In this document: positions 43,167-54,122 of the stretch, in pieces
Layout of the letters: the number at the start of each line of letters is the position of its first letter
How positions within the stretch are numbered: position 1 is the first letter of the stretch
NCBI GenBank assembly: GCA_031763025.1
Contig: JASSKH010000040.1
Span: 1,067,001 to 1,131,000, forward strand
Length of the DNA: 64,000 nt
Reading direction: 5' to 3'
Origin: Macrocystis pyrifera
Lineage: Eukaryota > Sar > Phaeophyceae > Laminariales > Laminariaceae
Position numbers and translations under genes: made by a program
Notes under the pieces: model-generated
Databases searched by the model: none
Told to the model about the DNA's origin: nothing
The model's input: only the letters and a program-made list of their open reading frames with translations

Positions 43167-44624
43167 TCAGAAGCTGCTGATGATGTCCAGTAGCTGTTGG
43201 AAACGCGGCTTAGCAAAATGCTTGGTCCCGATATCGGCGGGGTTGTCCTTTGTGGAGATGTAGTGAGTCGAAATCTTCCCCTCGGATACCAGCTCGCGAA
43301 TGTAGAAGTAACGGAGTGCAATGTGCTTGGTTCGAGAACTATATGAACGGTTTCCAAGCGCATGCACAGTTGCAGTGTTGTCGCAGTGAAGCGGCACTTG
43401 AACGAACTGCTCCCCAAACCCTAGCTCCGTCAGCATGTTCATGCAGAACACGGCTTCCTTCATCGCGAGTGCCGATGCAACCAGCTCAGCTTCCATTGTG
43501 GACATGGCTGTAAGACTTTGAAGACCAGATTTGAAACTGATTGGAGCCCTGGCCAACATCATGATGTAACACGACGTCGACTTGCCGTTGTCCGGGTTAT
43601 TAGCCCCGTTTGAGTCCGAGAAGGCCGTGAGCTTAAAGCCTCCCTTCTTGTACACAATTTTGAAGTTGGTGGACCCTGCCAGGTACCGCAAAATGTGCTT
43701 GGCCGCCACCATGTGCACTTCCGACGGATTTGACATAGCACGAGAAATCTGACCCGAGCTGTACATTATGTCATACCTGAGTACAGAAGCCAGGTACATG
43801 ACCGTGCCTGCGATCGCTTGGTACCTCTGCCTCTCGTCGGCGTTCAGTAGGGTCTCCTCCGGCTGCTTTGTGGAGAGTTCAGGTCCGTATCCGGGAGTCA
43901 GTGTTGGCTTGCAGTTGTGGCACCGGTCTTTGCTGGTCGCGGCCATTGCCGCACCACGGCCGGAGACTGCGGGCCCCGACGACTTCCTCGATTGTGCGTC
44001 GATAAAGTAATTCACAGCGGTTCGCTTTATTTCCTTGACATTTGGAAACGGTTGCCGGTAATGCATGTCCCGCATGAAGCTGTAGTCCGACGAGTGAACG
44101 AGAGCGTTTAACACTAAGTCCTCGAACGTCTCCTCCGGCGTGGTCTCACGCATATCTTCAAGCCGAAGTTTTAAGTCGTCCATGGTTGCCAGGAAGTCGA
44201 TGACGTTCTGACCGTGTCGGAGCTTGGCAGAGTGGAGTTGCTCCCTGAGGGCTCGCCGGGATTCTTTTGTGTTTCCGGCGAAGCGTTCCTTCAGGGCCAC
44301 CCAAGCCGCAGCTCCATTTCCCATTTCACCCCCAGTCTTCCCTTGAAAAGGCTTCGTGGTAATGTTAGCGGATTCAACTGTGGAGAAGTAAATGAGGGAG
44401 AACAACTGGTTGTTCCGACTTTTCCAGTTTGAAGCTGCTGTAGCAGCGTCCATCCCAGTGCCACTGAGGCACGATTCTCCGTCAAGAATCTTCAGCTGGT
44501 CCTGCGAATGAAGACCCACCGCCATTCGAAACTTTTCCGCCCATTCGCGGGAGTTCCGTTGATCTTTGCATTGACCAACGGTTTCGAGCGTCTTTTTCAA
44601 TGCAGTGTAAGGCGATTCTGTCAT
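43167..44624 (-). CDS. Gag::RT/RNase H fusion ORF of the copia element (internal deletion)
   Basis: 485 codons, uninterrupted. Residues 1-240 are copia Gag (UBN2-like), with LFSLIYFSTVESANITTKPF, AWVALKERFAGNTKESRRAL and DFLATMDDLKLRLEDM, up to the first half of a zinc knuckle (CHNC). The ORF then passes straight into the end of the RT region (QRYQAIAGTVMYLASVLRYD) and RNase H: AFSDSNGANNPDNGKSTSCY, STMEAELVASALAMKEAVFC and SSRTKHIALRYFYIRELVSE, to a DNPADIGTKHFAKPRF end. Protease, integrase and catalytic RT motifs are absent. The knuckle lost its last ligands. An in-frame deletion of roughly 3 kb is inferred. It could act as a Gag-like protein, but no test is possible here. Confidence 0.92.
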   Translation of the reverse strand: MTESPYTALKKTLETVGQCKDQRNSREWAEKFRMAVGLHSQDQLKILDGESCLSGTGMDAATAASNWKSRNNQLFSLIYFSTVESANITTKPFQGKTGGEMGNGAAAWVALKERFAGNTKESRRALREQLHSAKLRHGQNVIDFLATMDDLKLRLEDMRETTPEETFEDLVLNALVHSSDYSFMRDMHYRQPFPNVKEIKRTAVNYFIDAQSRKSSGPAVSGRGAAMAATSKDRCHNCKPTLTPGYGPELSTKQPEETLLNADERQRYQAIAGTVMYLASVLRYDIMYSSGQISRAMSNPSEVHMVAAKHILRYLAGSTNFKIVYKKGGFKLTAFSDSNGANNPDNGKSTSCYIMMLARAPISFKSGLQSLTAMSTMEAELVASALAMKEAVFCMNMLTELGFGEQFVQVPLHCDNTATVHALGNRSYSSRTKHIALRYFYIRELVSEGKISTHYISTKDNPADIGTKHFAKPRFQQLLDIISSF

Positions 44625-45495
44625 CGCCTCCCGATCCTTTTCCAGGGAACGGGGCTACGCTCAAGGCGCGTAGGCTTTCCTCACACGCGTAACGCCCCGA
44701 GTACCTGAGTATCTCGACGCGCAAGGGACGGTGCAAGATCTTGTTGCTACACGGATGTAGGCTTCTCAGGATTGCAGCCCTGGAGCTCACAACCCTTGTC
44801 CGCCGGACGCTCACCAGTATCCGCCCAGACTCCTATGCTCCGGGAGACACAGGAATAACCTACCACAGATGACTAGGCTGCGGTGTATGGCGTCGGAGGT
44901 GTCAACTCCGGCCACGTCCTGCAGTCACACGGGCCAGATGCACTGCTCAGACAGGTCGAATCCGCAACCTTACGCACGCACCACAAACCGGTACGAGAAG
45001 GTAGTCTTGGATGTAAACCCTACCTCGCGTGACGACGCACGCGCAGGAAACGTGGAGCACGTTATATTTATTTGATGAGGCTGCCACAACGGATGCGCCC
45101 TGCCAAGCCAGATCCTCACCCTTACACACGCTACAGAGTCGGCACCCAGCAGCTAGAAGGTGTCTTGGACAGACTACACCTCGCGATACGACACGCGCAG
45201 GTGATTTCGAGAAGTCAATTACACAGGCCCAGAATACCTGAACGGTACTCTGCACATGCGAACCAACAACCCTGCACAACTCTATTCGCCGACCTGAATC
45301 AACGCCTAGAAGTTGTACCCCCGAATGCTTTACACACAGCAGTAGCGTACCGAATGTGCAGCCGAGAATCCAGGTGATCAGTCCGGATCCAACAGCAGAC
45401 GGGTTGACTCAATGTAGACCTCCAGCAGAAAACTCCCTCCAGCAGAAGAAACCTCCGCAGAGAAGATGTGTGTGTTCACTACACGCACAACGCGA

Positions 45496-45506
45496 GGCTC
45501 ATAACC
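45496..45506 (-). promoter_or_regulatory. Primer-binding site
   Basis: GGTTATGAGCC directly follows the 5' LTR on the minus strand. It resembles PBSs of copia elements that pair with an initiator Met tRNA fragment. Confidence 0.7.
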
Positions 45507-45981
45507 TATTATGGATAATTGCGTTGTACCCTGGCAATGTAGACAGAGGCTGTGTCCTCGGTGTTACCCGAGATATGACACCGGGCTAGCGATGGCCCGG
45601 GGAGTAAGATACTCCCGTGCTTTAGAGAGAAGAAGACGCGATAACACGTAAACACTGGCGCTTAGATGGCCAACGCACACAGATGTACTCCACAGAGAAT
45701 GCAAGAGTCCAGACGACAGCAGCTTCCAGAGATGGATTGGCAGCTAGGATACCATCACGATCCGGATAAAGGTCACATCAGAGAGTGAGATACTCGATCC
45801 TACGAGAAGATACGATACGGCTGCGATACTCAGTCCTACGAGCAGGGACGATACGGCTGCTATTCCTCCGCATAATATACGTTACAAGCCGAAACGGTAC
45901 ATAGACTATGATCTACGACACAAGAGCAGTGCTACTTGAACATTGACACAAACATGGTCATGTGCTAACATTTCCATAACA
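45507..45981 (-). repeat. 5' LTR of the copia element
   Basis: 475 bp, the right copy on plus, followed by the CATAT target duplication and the rest of family J. The transcription start should lie here, reading leftward. Confidence 0.95.
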
Positions 45982-45986
45982 CATAT

Positions 45987-46075
45987 GAACATACTTCCTT
46001 CAAAGAGGAGCAGCAATTTGAAGGCAAACAACTTTGTGGAAAACCAGGAAAAATACGCCGGTTGAACCTAAAATG
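45987..46075 (-). repeat. Family J repeat, right part
   Basis: ACTTCCTTCAAAGAGGAGCA, ACAACTTTGTGGAAAACCAG and ATACGCCGGTTGAACC continue the repeat broken at 42302. Confidence 0.8.
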
Positions 46076-46264
46076 GGAATGACTAGTATTATTGGGGACT
46101 CACAGGGGACGTTTAAGCCCACCCCCCTGTATAGTGACGTACGTGTAAAAATGGCGTTCATTGTCTGTAGGTGTTACTGACCGGGGATACCAGAACTGAG
46201 CACCTAGAGTGCACACTTCATTCGGGGACTGGAGACGAAGCCGGACAGCTACAGGCGCCAATGG

Positions 46265-46775
46265 TTGCTCTATATGGGTGCTCTGCTGCCTCCTGGATAT
46301 TTTCGGACTTCAGGATGAAATGCGAAAAAAAATGGAAAATTCTCGAAAGATACCAAGGAAGCCAACTTTTTTTTTTCGTTTCTAAGAATCTGCTGCGGTG
46401 GGTAGATAGCACCACAAGGCACCCTACCTCACGGTTTTTTGGGGTCCTAGGGCCCAGCGTCGCCGATTACTGTGGCATACGGGTTTTCACCTATTTCGGC
46501 CGTTCCCGGTGCAGGTAAGAATTCGATTTTTCGTTTTTTGCGGTGGTGAGAGGCGATGCGAGATCGTAAGACACCAAAAATTCGCGAGGTGGTGTTTTGT
46601 GGTGACTTTTTTACCCATCCTAGAAATAGGGGAAAAAAAAAAAATGTTTCCTTGGTATCTTTTGAGCGATTTCTATATTTTTTCGTCTCATCCTGAAGAA
46701 ATATTTCATCCTTAAGTCCGAAAATATCCTGTCTGCTGTGCCCCTGGCCCAGCACACCCTGGACAATAGACAATG
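46265..46775. mobile_element. Foldback element with long inverted arms
   Basis: The left arm (GGATATTTTCGGACTTCAGG, GATGAAATGCG, GATACCAAGGAAGCC) at 46295-46372 is the inverted complement of the right arm (TCCTTGGTATCTTTTGAG, TTCATCC, TAAGTCCGAAAATATCCTG) at 46645-46732. A second inner pair lies near the centre. No coding sequence. Confidence 0.8.
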
Positions 46776-46799
46776 GCCCCTGCAATAGCACTATAATTT

Positions 46800-47245
46800 G
46801 GTGCAATGGACGGGTCTATTGTCGTCGGCAAAGGCTATCGATTGGCACGTTCCTCGATCCATTGTCGTCGTTAATGTCTATCGATAGATTACGTCCCCGT
46901 GTGTCAGGCAGGAGTGTGTGCTGAAGTACCTGGGTTGAAAGCTATTGTCACCGACGATGGCTATCGACGGGTAGCTTGCAGAATCTACTGCGGTCCACAG
47001 TTGCTATCGATGAAGACATTTCTTGATCTATTGTGGCGGCAATGGCTATCGATAGATGGATTTCTTGATCTATTTTGACCGGCAATGGCTATCGATCGAC
47101 ATGTTTCTGAATCTATTGTGACCAGCAATGACTATGTCGATGGATACATTTCTAATCTATTGTGGCGGGCAATTGCTATCGATGGACACCGTTGAGAATC
47201 GATTGTGGTGGACAATGTCTATCGATGGACACCATCACCAGCCTA
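46800..47245 (+). repeat. 43-bp minisatellite, direct array
   Basis: About ten imperfect 43-bp units with TCTATTGTGGCGGCAATGGC and TATCGATAGATGG. Spacing of 43 bp was measured between the units at 47044 and 47087. Confidence 0.85.
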
Positions 47246-47569
47246 TTTCCACACCTACAATGCACTCTGATTTACTAAGCAACGCAATATTCTGTGCCGA
47301 AGCAATGTCATAGTTTCATCTTGTGGTCACCACCAGTTTCAGTACGGAATGAGTGCATGGTGTATCGTGATGAACAGCAATGTCGGTGCATGGCATAGCG
47401 TGAAGGAGGGCTGCAACGTTGTGTGTCTCAACAAGGCAGTGGGCTTGGTGGGAGTTAAGTGTGTTGCACTGTCGGCTGTGTTGTTGTGGTTGGTAGTCTG
47501 TGTTCGTATTAATAGTGAATCCTAATCGGTTACACTCTGTACGGATAGGATAGATGAGGTAAGATGTGC

Positions 47570-48215
47570 ATACACCCTGGACAATAGAAATAAAACATTG
47601 CCGCTACAGTAGCCCCGAAAAAGCGTGTGTCAATGAATATTGTTAACGACAATAGACTGGCAACGCTGGCTAACGATAGACACTGTGAACCACAATAGAC
47701 TGGCAACACTCTCTGGCGATAGACACTGTTAACCACAATGGACTGGCAACGCTGTCTATCTATATAGATGTTGCTAACCACAACAGACTGGCAACGCTGT
47801 CTATCGATAGATATTGTCAGGGAACAATAATTTTTCGGCATTGGAGACAACATGCCTTTGCCCGAACAATGGAGTCACAAGGTTGTCCACAGATGGCCAT
47901 TGTCCTGAACAATAGATGTTGGGGAAGCAACGGTGATAGATATTGTTCGAACAATAGATCAAAACGTTTGCCTATCGATGGCTATTGCCGCCAACAGTAT
48001 ACACGCAATTGTATCCATCAACAGCCATCGTCATCCACAATAGACTGTCGGGCGTGTTTTCGTAGTATACTATTACCTAAACCTAGTGTATACCGTGGAA
48101 TGATGCATATCGATGGCCATTCTTGACGACCGCCGAAGCTTCTATTGCCGCCAACAATAGGTACGCGATTGTGTCCAACAATAGTCATCGTCGCCCACAA
48201 TAGATTGTTGGCCGG
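47570..48215 (-). repeat. 43-bp minisatellite, inverted array
   Basis: Units AACCACAATAGACTGGCAAC..CTATCGATAGACAC at 47651, 47694, 47737 and 47782 (43-45 bp apart), then looser units to 48210. They are the reverse complement of the array at 46800-47245, with about 330 bp between the two. Confidence 0.85.
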
Positions 48216-48384
48216 GCTCCGAAAAATATGAATATGGCTTACTTCATTTCAGTACGAGACAAAAACCTCGAGTTAAGAAACGGAAAGCTGATGATTTTCT
48301 TTTCAAGGTGGTTTTATTTTTAGCATCCAGATTGTTTTTAAAAGTGCAGTTAATATAAGACAATGTAAGGGTAATAAATCGAAT

Positions 48385-48705
48385 TTATTTCCGAACAAAA
48401 AAACAAACTAAAATAAAGATGTATGTCAAATTGCTCCGTAGGTAGTCTTTTACAGCGTAGCCGTTGATGACCACGATTATGGACCCCGTCTCGATCAGGC
48501 GCAACACGACGCCGCGCGTGAAGAAATTAACGACGCGGGTATGGGTCGTAGGGGAGAGGACTTCAGTGGGCTGACTGGGCTGGACGGAGGAGAGCTGGGA
48601 TGGACCGCCGCTGGAAGTTGTACGCGTTGTAGTGGCAGCTGATGACATGGATGCGAGGACTGCTGTGACTGATACTGTTGCGTCGTGAGCGTGCGGGTGG
48701 CTCAT
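48385..48705 (-). CDS. Unrecognised small ORF, 106 residues
   Basis: A Ser/Thr-rich N-terminal half (TTTRTTSSGGPSQLSS) and a hydrophobic C-terminal half (VLRLIETGSIIVVINGYAVK, LTYIFILVCFFV) that could span a membrane. It sits between the 43-bp arrays and family J. No family was recognised, and it may be a chance frame or part of an unknown element. Confidence 0.25.
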   Translation of the reverse strand: MSHPHAHDATVSVTAVLASMSSAATTTRTTSSGGPSQLSSVQPSQPTEVLSPTTHTRVVNFFTRGVVLRLIETGSIIVVINGYAVKDYLRSNLTYIFILVCFFVRK

Positions 48706-48727
48706 GTCACGGCGGTGCGTTACTGCC

Positions 48728-48911
48728 CCTCTTTGAAGGAAGAATCTTCATGCCTTCCTGCCATTTAAAACCTAGCTGTTACGTAACGGTTGTGGTTCAA
48801 CCGGCGTAACTTTCCAGGTTTTCCACAAAGTTTTTTGCCTTCATATTGCTGCTCCTCTTTGAAGGAAGTATCTTCATGCCTTCCTGCCCTTTTAAACCTA
48901 GCTGTTACGTA
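48728..48911 (+). repeat. Family J, dimeric copy
   Basis: Two partial units head to tail: CCTCTTTGAAGGAAGAATCT and CCTCTTTGAAGGAAGTATCT, each followed by CTTCATGCCTTCCTGCC and CCTAGCTGTTACGTAA. TTCAACCGGCGTAACTTTCC and GGTTTTCCACAAAG lie between them. The DIRS element begins at the end of the second unit. Confidence 0.8.
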
Positions 48912-49147
48912 AATGTGGGTTTCCGTAGGAAACTGGCGTTTGTGAGGCGGGTTGAATTCGAGTAACGGAATAGTTTGAATCAGGCCGACGTACAAGGGTG
49001 CGACGCACTTGTCCAGTCTCCAGTCGGCATAAGACAGCGGAGGCAACGAGCTACGAGCACGTCGGAGCGGACAAAGGAGAGAGCTGGCTCGTTCTGTCGC
49101 AGGTGGTGGTATCGTAGTATCACAAACTTCGCGTGGTAGAAGACAGC
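48912..49147. repeat. Left inverted terminal repeat of the DIRS element
   Basis: Complementary to 57066-57285 with small differences. It includes ATGTGGGTTTCCGTAGGAAA and CTTCGCGTGGTAGAA. Confidence 0.88.
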
Positions 49148-49479
49148 GAGACCCATGGTTTGTTTGTTATAGCTCAAGAATTCTCGGATTAGTTTTTTTT
49201 CGGCTCTACTACAGGCAATGCACGTTCGCCGACGTGCCAAAAAGGCCTGCCAGTGGTGTGGCAAAACCCGCCACCAAACCCTTGGACCCGTCGTGGGGTC
49301 CCCGTTAATTTTACCCACTACGAAAACCCCACGAAGATTAATGAGACCGACTAACCCGCAGCTTATGCCCCGCGTCTACCCCTGCGGGGCTAAGTAACAT
49401 CTCACACCATAAGGCCAGCCTGATCATTACTTATACGTCCCGTGCTACTCGTACCCTAGCCCGTTATCCGATCTACCCC

Positions 49480-50564
49480 GATTGCGCGAGTGCGACGGAG
49501 ACAGATTCTGCGCCTCCCCCCGCCTCCCGCACATACGTCATGAACGCTCGCGACTTCCATCTGCCTGCGCGCTGAATTTACAGCTCTGACACCCCTCGCG
49601 CAGCCAACTGGGTTGCACCCCCGATTATTCCCGAGTGTAGCGCGTACTGCGCCGGGTCTCTTCCGCTGCTCCCGATCATGAATCTCAACGCTGCTACAGC
49701 TTCCGTCCGCGTCAACGGCTTCCACCCGTGTGGCGTACACCTAACCGCCAAGACTGACCCTTCCGGAAGCAGCGGTGAACGGCGAGGAGGTCCAGGAGCA
49801 CCTCGAAAGAGCCCACTGGACCCCCGCCGGAGCCGCCCGCTTTTGCCAAGCGGGATCGAGCAATTGTGCACCCCGCCCTCTTCTGGTCGGTCTTCGACGC
49901 CGCGAACCGCACCTGTACCGAGTCCGCGATCGATCTGTTTTCCATCGCGACCTGAACTCCCTCTTGAAAGAAAGTGAGACACTTTCGCGTCAGACAAAAC
50001 TCGGGATGCACTTTTCTGATCGCATATGCCCACAACTCCGACGCGCGACACAGCAGGAAGTACGACAACGCAAGACTCAACCACATGACCTTCCCCCCGT
50101 CTGCCATACTTGTGACTACTTGTTTACCATGGGCTAAAATGGGCCAGGTCAGTGGAACCTAACCTGCGCGGGTTTTTGCGCAGCACCATGCGCGCGGTCA
50201 ACCCTTTTCCCACGGCAACAATCATGCAGTGCGGAATGGGGAGTTCCCACCCTGCATACATCTTGTGGAAGAACTTGATAACGGCAAGATACCCCCTCAC
50301 AGTGGACTGATGGTTGTTGTGCACGTAGCGCCGACTCACCATGAACTCCATCAACTCCGAAAGCACCAGGTTAGGGTCGTCGGAATTACGTTGCAGCCAG
50401 GGCTGCTTGCCCTGCGCCGCCCTTTTTGCGACCCAGACCTTCCACTTACTTGAGTAATTTTTCTGGGTACTTTCTCCCGCCGACCCGAGCGCCAGCGTCT
50501 CCACCAGACGCGCTACCTCCTTCTTATCCTCCATCTTTCTTTGCCGTGTTCCTGTGGGCACCAC
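49480..50564 (-). pseudogene. DIRS tyrosine recombinase, disrupted
   Basis: The N-terminal SAM-like core-binding region (50124-50564) has TQKNYSSKWKVWVAKRAAQG and LMEFMVSRRYVHNNHQSTVR. After a frameshift near 50130 comes the catalytic domain: Arg box LLCRASELWAY, Lys in ASKTDQKRAG. After another shift near 49740 comes YALHSGIIGGATQLAARGVS. The usual H-x-x-R reads HSGI, so the second catalytic Arg is replaced by Ile (ATA). An in-frame TAA at 49578-49580 precedes GRWKSRAFMTYVREA, which holds the nucleophilic Tyr (49533-49535). The enzyme cannot be made from this copy. Confidence 0.88.
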
Positions 50565-50649
50565 CGGTTAAACGTAGAGTGAACGGGGGGGGGAAACGAG
50601 GAGGGGGGAGGGTGCAGTAAGGTCCCCGCAGGGCGCCGTGCACACAAAA

Positions 50650-51115
50650 TCAAAACGAGTCCTGTCCGTTGACCATGATGTCCCACAACCGATCGTCGTG
50701 CCGGTTAGAAAGATTTTTGGTTCCCAGTACGACGTCAAAAATACTTGACCCCTGGCGGCCGATATCCTGCTCCGCCCAGTCGTTACTACCCGTCGCTTCC
50801 CTGACTTTTTCTGCCCGCTCGGCTCGGGGCCAGCGCGATATGCCGTCCGCTAAGGTGTTTTGCACGCCAGGTATGTGCTTGGCGGCGTGACTCCATCCAC
50901 CCTTGATTTCGAGGCGGCCGAGCATTCTCGTAAGTAAACAGGCCCTCCTGCCTTTCGCCCCGCCGCACTTATTAACCCATGTGATGGCGGCCACGTTGTC
51001 GCCCCGCATCGCGATCGGATCTCCTACCGACACTGGTCTGTCCCCTGTCAATTCGAACATCACCCACGTTGCCACTACCATCCCCAATAGCTCAAGCAAG
51101 TTGATCGTGAAGGTA
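50650..51115 (-). pseudogene. DIRS RNase H domain
   Basis: LLGMVVATWVMFELTG, AMRGDNVAAITWVNKCGG and KHIPGVQNTLADGISRWPR are the RNase H motifs typical of DIRS/Ngaro elements, including the D of RGDN and the final D of LADGISR. It is out of frame with the RT upstream, joined near 51110. Confidence 0.85.
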
Positions 51116-52902
51116 CAAGTTTCACGACGTTCGGCCTTCCGTTCAGTTCCGCCGTTAGTGCGGGTGGTAAATCGTATCTCCAGAAGACCTTCTTTTCGAC
51201 GCAGTGCCCACCGACCGCTGCGAAACTGGCACCGGATAGATCGTGCCGTTTGGCCGGTCGTATGAGCGCGGTGTAGCTGGGGGCACTAATTGCCTCCCCT
51301 ACATGCAGAAGCTTGCGACTTATCGCCCACTTCCCAAAGAGTAGGTCGGCGTGGAACTCTCTGCCTAGTCTCACACGGTGCTGATTCCTAGTGTTTCGCT
51401 CATTATGCAACCCCGTGAGCCTCAGCAGTCTCCACACGAAATACCTGCCGGCGCGTACTACGTATGTCAGGTTCCAGAGATTCCCTGCCATACTGAGGAC
51501 GTCCCTTGCTTTGGCGTGTCGTGTGTGCGTAGGCCAGTGATCGTCCAAAAGGCTTCTGGTCGCTTCTGTTTTTTTACGTGTCAAGGAGATTCTCATGGTG
51601 TGCGAGTTTATGGTGAAACCCAGGGCATCAATCTTGGAATCTGTACTCGTTTTGGGTGCAAGGATCGGCGTGGCGCCTGCCTCGCCCGGCCCGAACAAAC
51701 GTACGTGATCGGAGGCTAGAGAGGCTGAGGCGACTAACGCGGACGAGTCTACGTCAGAATGCTGCACCTTAGTTAGCAAGTAGTCGTCCACGTATACGGT
51801 AACGAAGAAGGGGTCCGACTTCCCCCCCCCACGGTTCGCACGAATTCTTGCGTCTGCGGGTACGGTCGTTGGGTTTCCTTCTTCCCAACGGTCTACCACC
51901 TTCACGTGAGCCACCATTTCTGTCCCTTCTTGCAGTATCTGGGCCGATGCCACCGTGGTGTTACAGTGAGCGTGTTCGGCGGCTGCCGACATCACGCCCC
52001 GAAAACCGGGGGACCCCGACCAACCGAACGTCAAGCGGAAATCGATGACCACCAATTCCCCTACCGTGTAGCAGAAATTGTGAGCCTCGTCGGGGGTCTA
52101 TTCTGACGTTGCGAAAGGCATCAGACACGTCAGCCTTGCTCATCAGAATACGCTTGGTCAGGCCCAGGCTGACTAGTTCCACGAGGAATTTTGGAAGAGC
52201 CTCTGCGCACAGGCACGGAGGCACGCTGTCCGAATCGGTGTCTGCATCCAATCCCCCCTTCCTCTTGCTGTTCTGCGTCTCGAAGGAGAAGTCGTCAATT
52301 ATCCAAACCTTGTGTGTGACGACTGCTCCCAGCGGTGACACTCGTAGGTTTGGGATTTCATGGGCGGCTGCTTTCTTTATCACGAGGCATTTTTGGCGTC
52401 TTAAGTCTTCACAAAGCTTGTCCCAAATCACTGACATGTGCCCGGCGACGCTGCGGTGGTTACCATACTGTAGGGCGCGCTCCAGACCCCGCCTGTAGGG
52501 TACTGCCTGCACCGGGACCCCTCTGGTAACTATCGTGATCAGTTTTTCAATGGCACCAAAACTTTTTTTTTCACCACAATACCTCTGTAGTTGCGTGGCA
52601 TCTACCGGTGGTGCTATCAGAGACCTTCTCAGCGCCCTGGCCACGTCGCCCACGACGCCGCGGTAGTGTCTCGTCAGGTCCGTGCAAATGTCGGCAAGCT
52701 TGTACAGCAGTTCCTGCTTGGCGCGTGCATCGAGGTTTTCCTCACCAAGGTTGGCTTTTTCTGGATGCCAGGTTCGCACCATGAGTTCGGTCTGCGGTCG
52801 ACGAAGCAACTCCCCATCAGGAAGCAGCGAGCGTGCTGACCCGCTACCTGTCCGCGACTCGACCGGATCGAACGTGTGCTTGGCTACTCGTGGCCGGCGC
52901 AT
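51075..52902 (-). pseudogene. DIRS reverse transcriptase, frameshifted
   Basis: The first part (51961-52902) has an N-terminal region and fingers motifs: VTHKVWIIDDFSF, ILMSKADVSDAFRNVRIDPR, the first catalytic Asp being in ADVSDAF. A frameshift between about 51990 and 52060 leads to the second part: FRLTFGWSGSPGFRGVMSAA and the catalytic FFVTVYVDDYLLT (YVDD). Then come ALGFTINSHTMRISLTRKK and a connection region with LSMAGNLWNLTYVVRAGRYF. The catalytic residues are intact; only the frame is broken. Confidence 0.88.
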
Positions 52903-53049
52903 TTCGCCCCGTCGCGGGTCCGACGGTCACTGTTTCGATCCTGCCATGTGCATGTGTTCGAGAGCGTAAGGGTTATGTTGGCATTCCATGTTTCGTATGA
53001 AAGAAGTACGGCGCGAACCGTCACTGTTTCGCGGTCCGTACGCCGGATC

Positions 53050-54089
53050 CGTACGGTGAGCCCGCGTGAAAGGTGGACTACGGCCCTCTGGCTCCGGCTG
53101 CGGTACGTTTGGGAGACCGCTGCCGTACCGAAGTTATCTGTCCTTCTGTGTATGTGTTTTCGTTCTCGGTTTTCTTTCATGTGTTCTGGTGTGTGTTGGT
53201 TCGGGGTACGCCCGCGGGGCGGTGAGGTGTGCCCAGGCCCCCCTACCGGCTCCGTCGGAAGGAGACAAAAGGGAAAAAAAACCCCGCCCTCCACACACGA
53301 AAGGAAAACCGCCCCAAACTGAATGGGCCTCTCGCGATGTCGGCACGACCACTGCGCGCGGGTGGGGAACCTAGCGCTGGTGACCTAGCCCTGGCACTTG
53401 GGCACCAGGGGGACGTGACCTGTTGTCCGGTCCGAAAAGGAACCAAAACCAAAAGAGAACGGGGGGGGGACCCAGCCCTCGGTATTCAACCCACCACCGC
53501 TGCCTGGCCCTCGAAGATGTCGGCCCAGCCGACGCTCGCGGGAGGGGGAACCTAGCCCGGGGGACCGGGCCCTCGCGCTCGAGTAGGTACGGGCGGTGAA
53601 CTGGTTGTCCCATCTGAAACGAAAACAAACAAAAAGGGAAGCCGGCCCTCGGAAACGGACGCCTCAACAACTGAACGAGTCTCCCGCGATGTCGGCGCTG
53701 CTGACACTCGCGGGCAGAGGAACCCCCCCCCAAGGGACCCGACCCTCGTACTCGAGCAGCTGCGGGCCATGAACTGTTGACCCGTCTGCACGGGAAAAGC
53801 GGGAACCCAGCCCTCGGAACCGAAACACACCCAAAGCTGACTGCGCCTCGCGCGACGTCGGCCCGGCCGACGCTCTCGGAAGGGGGAACCTAGCCCTGAG
53901 GAACCTAGCCCCCGCACTCAAGCAGCTACGAGGTGTGAACTGTTGTCCCGTCTGACAGGGGAAAAGGAGGGAACCCAGCCCTCGGAAAACGAGCGCACCT
54001 AGGCTAACGAGTCTCTCGCAGCCTACGCCTAGGGAACCTAGCTCTAGCACTCGAACGGCTGCGGGTTATGAACCGTTGTCCCGTCTGCA

Positions 54090-54122
<33 letters not shown>

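Larger units (their letters stand above)
42308..45981 (-). mobile_element. Non-autonomous Ty1/copia LTR retrotransposon, complete and young
   Basis: 3674 bp with LTRs at 42308-42782 and 45507-45981, both 475 bp. I count five single-base differences between them, about 1%. Each LTR starts TGTTATGG and ends CCATAATA on the minus strand. CATAT is duplicated at 42303-42307 and 45982-45986. The PBS (GGTTATGAGCC) follows the 5' LTR and a GAGGGGGAG polypurine tract precedes the 3' LTR. Inside is one ORF lacking protease, integrase and the RT core, so it must borrow enzymes from a full-length relative. Confidence 0.95.
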
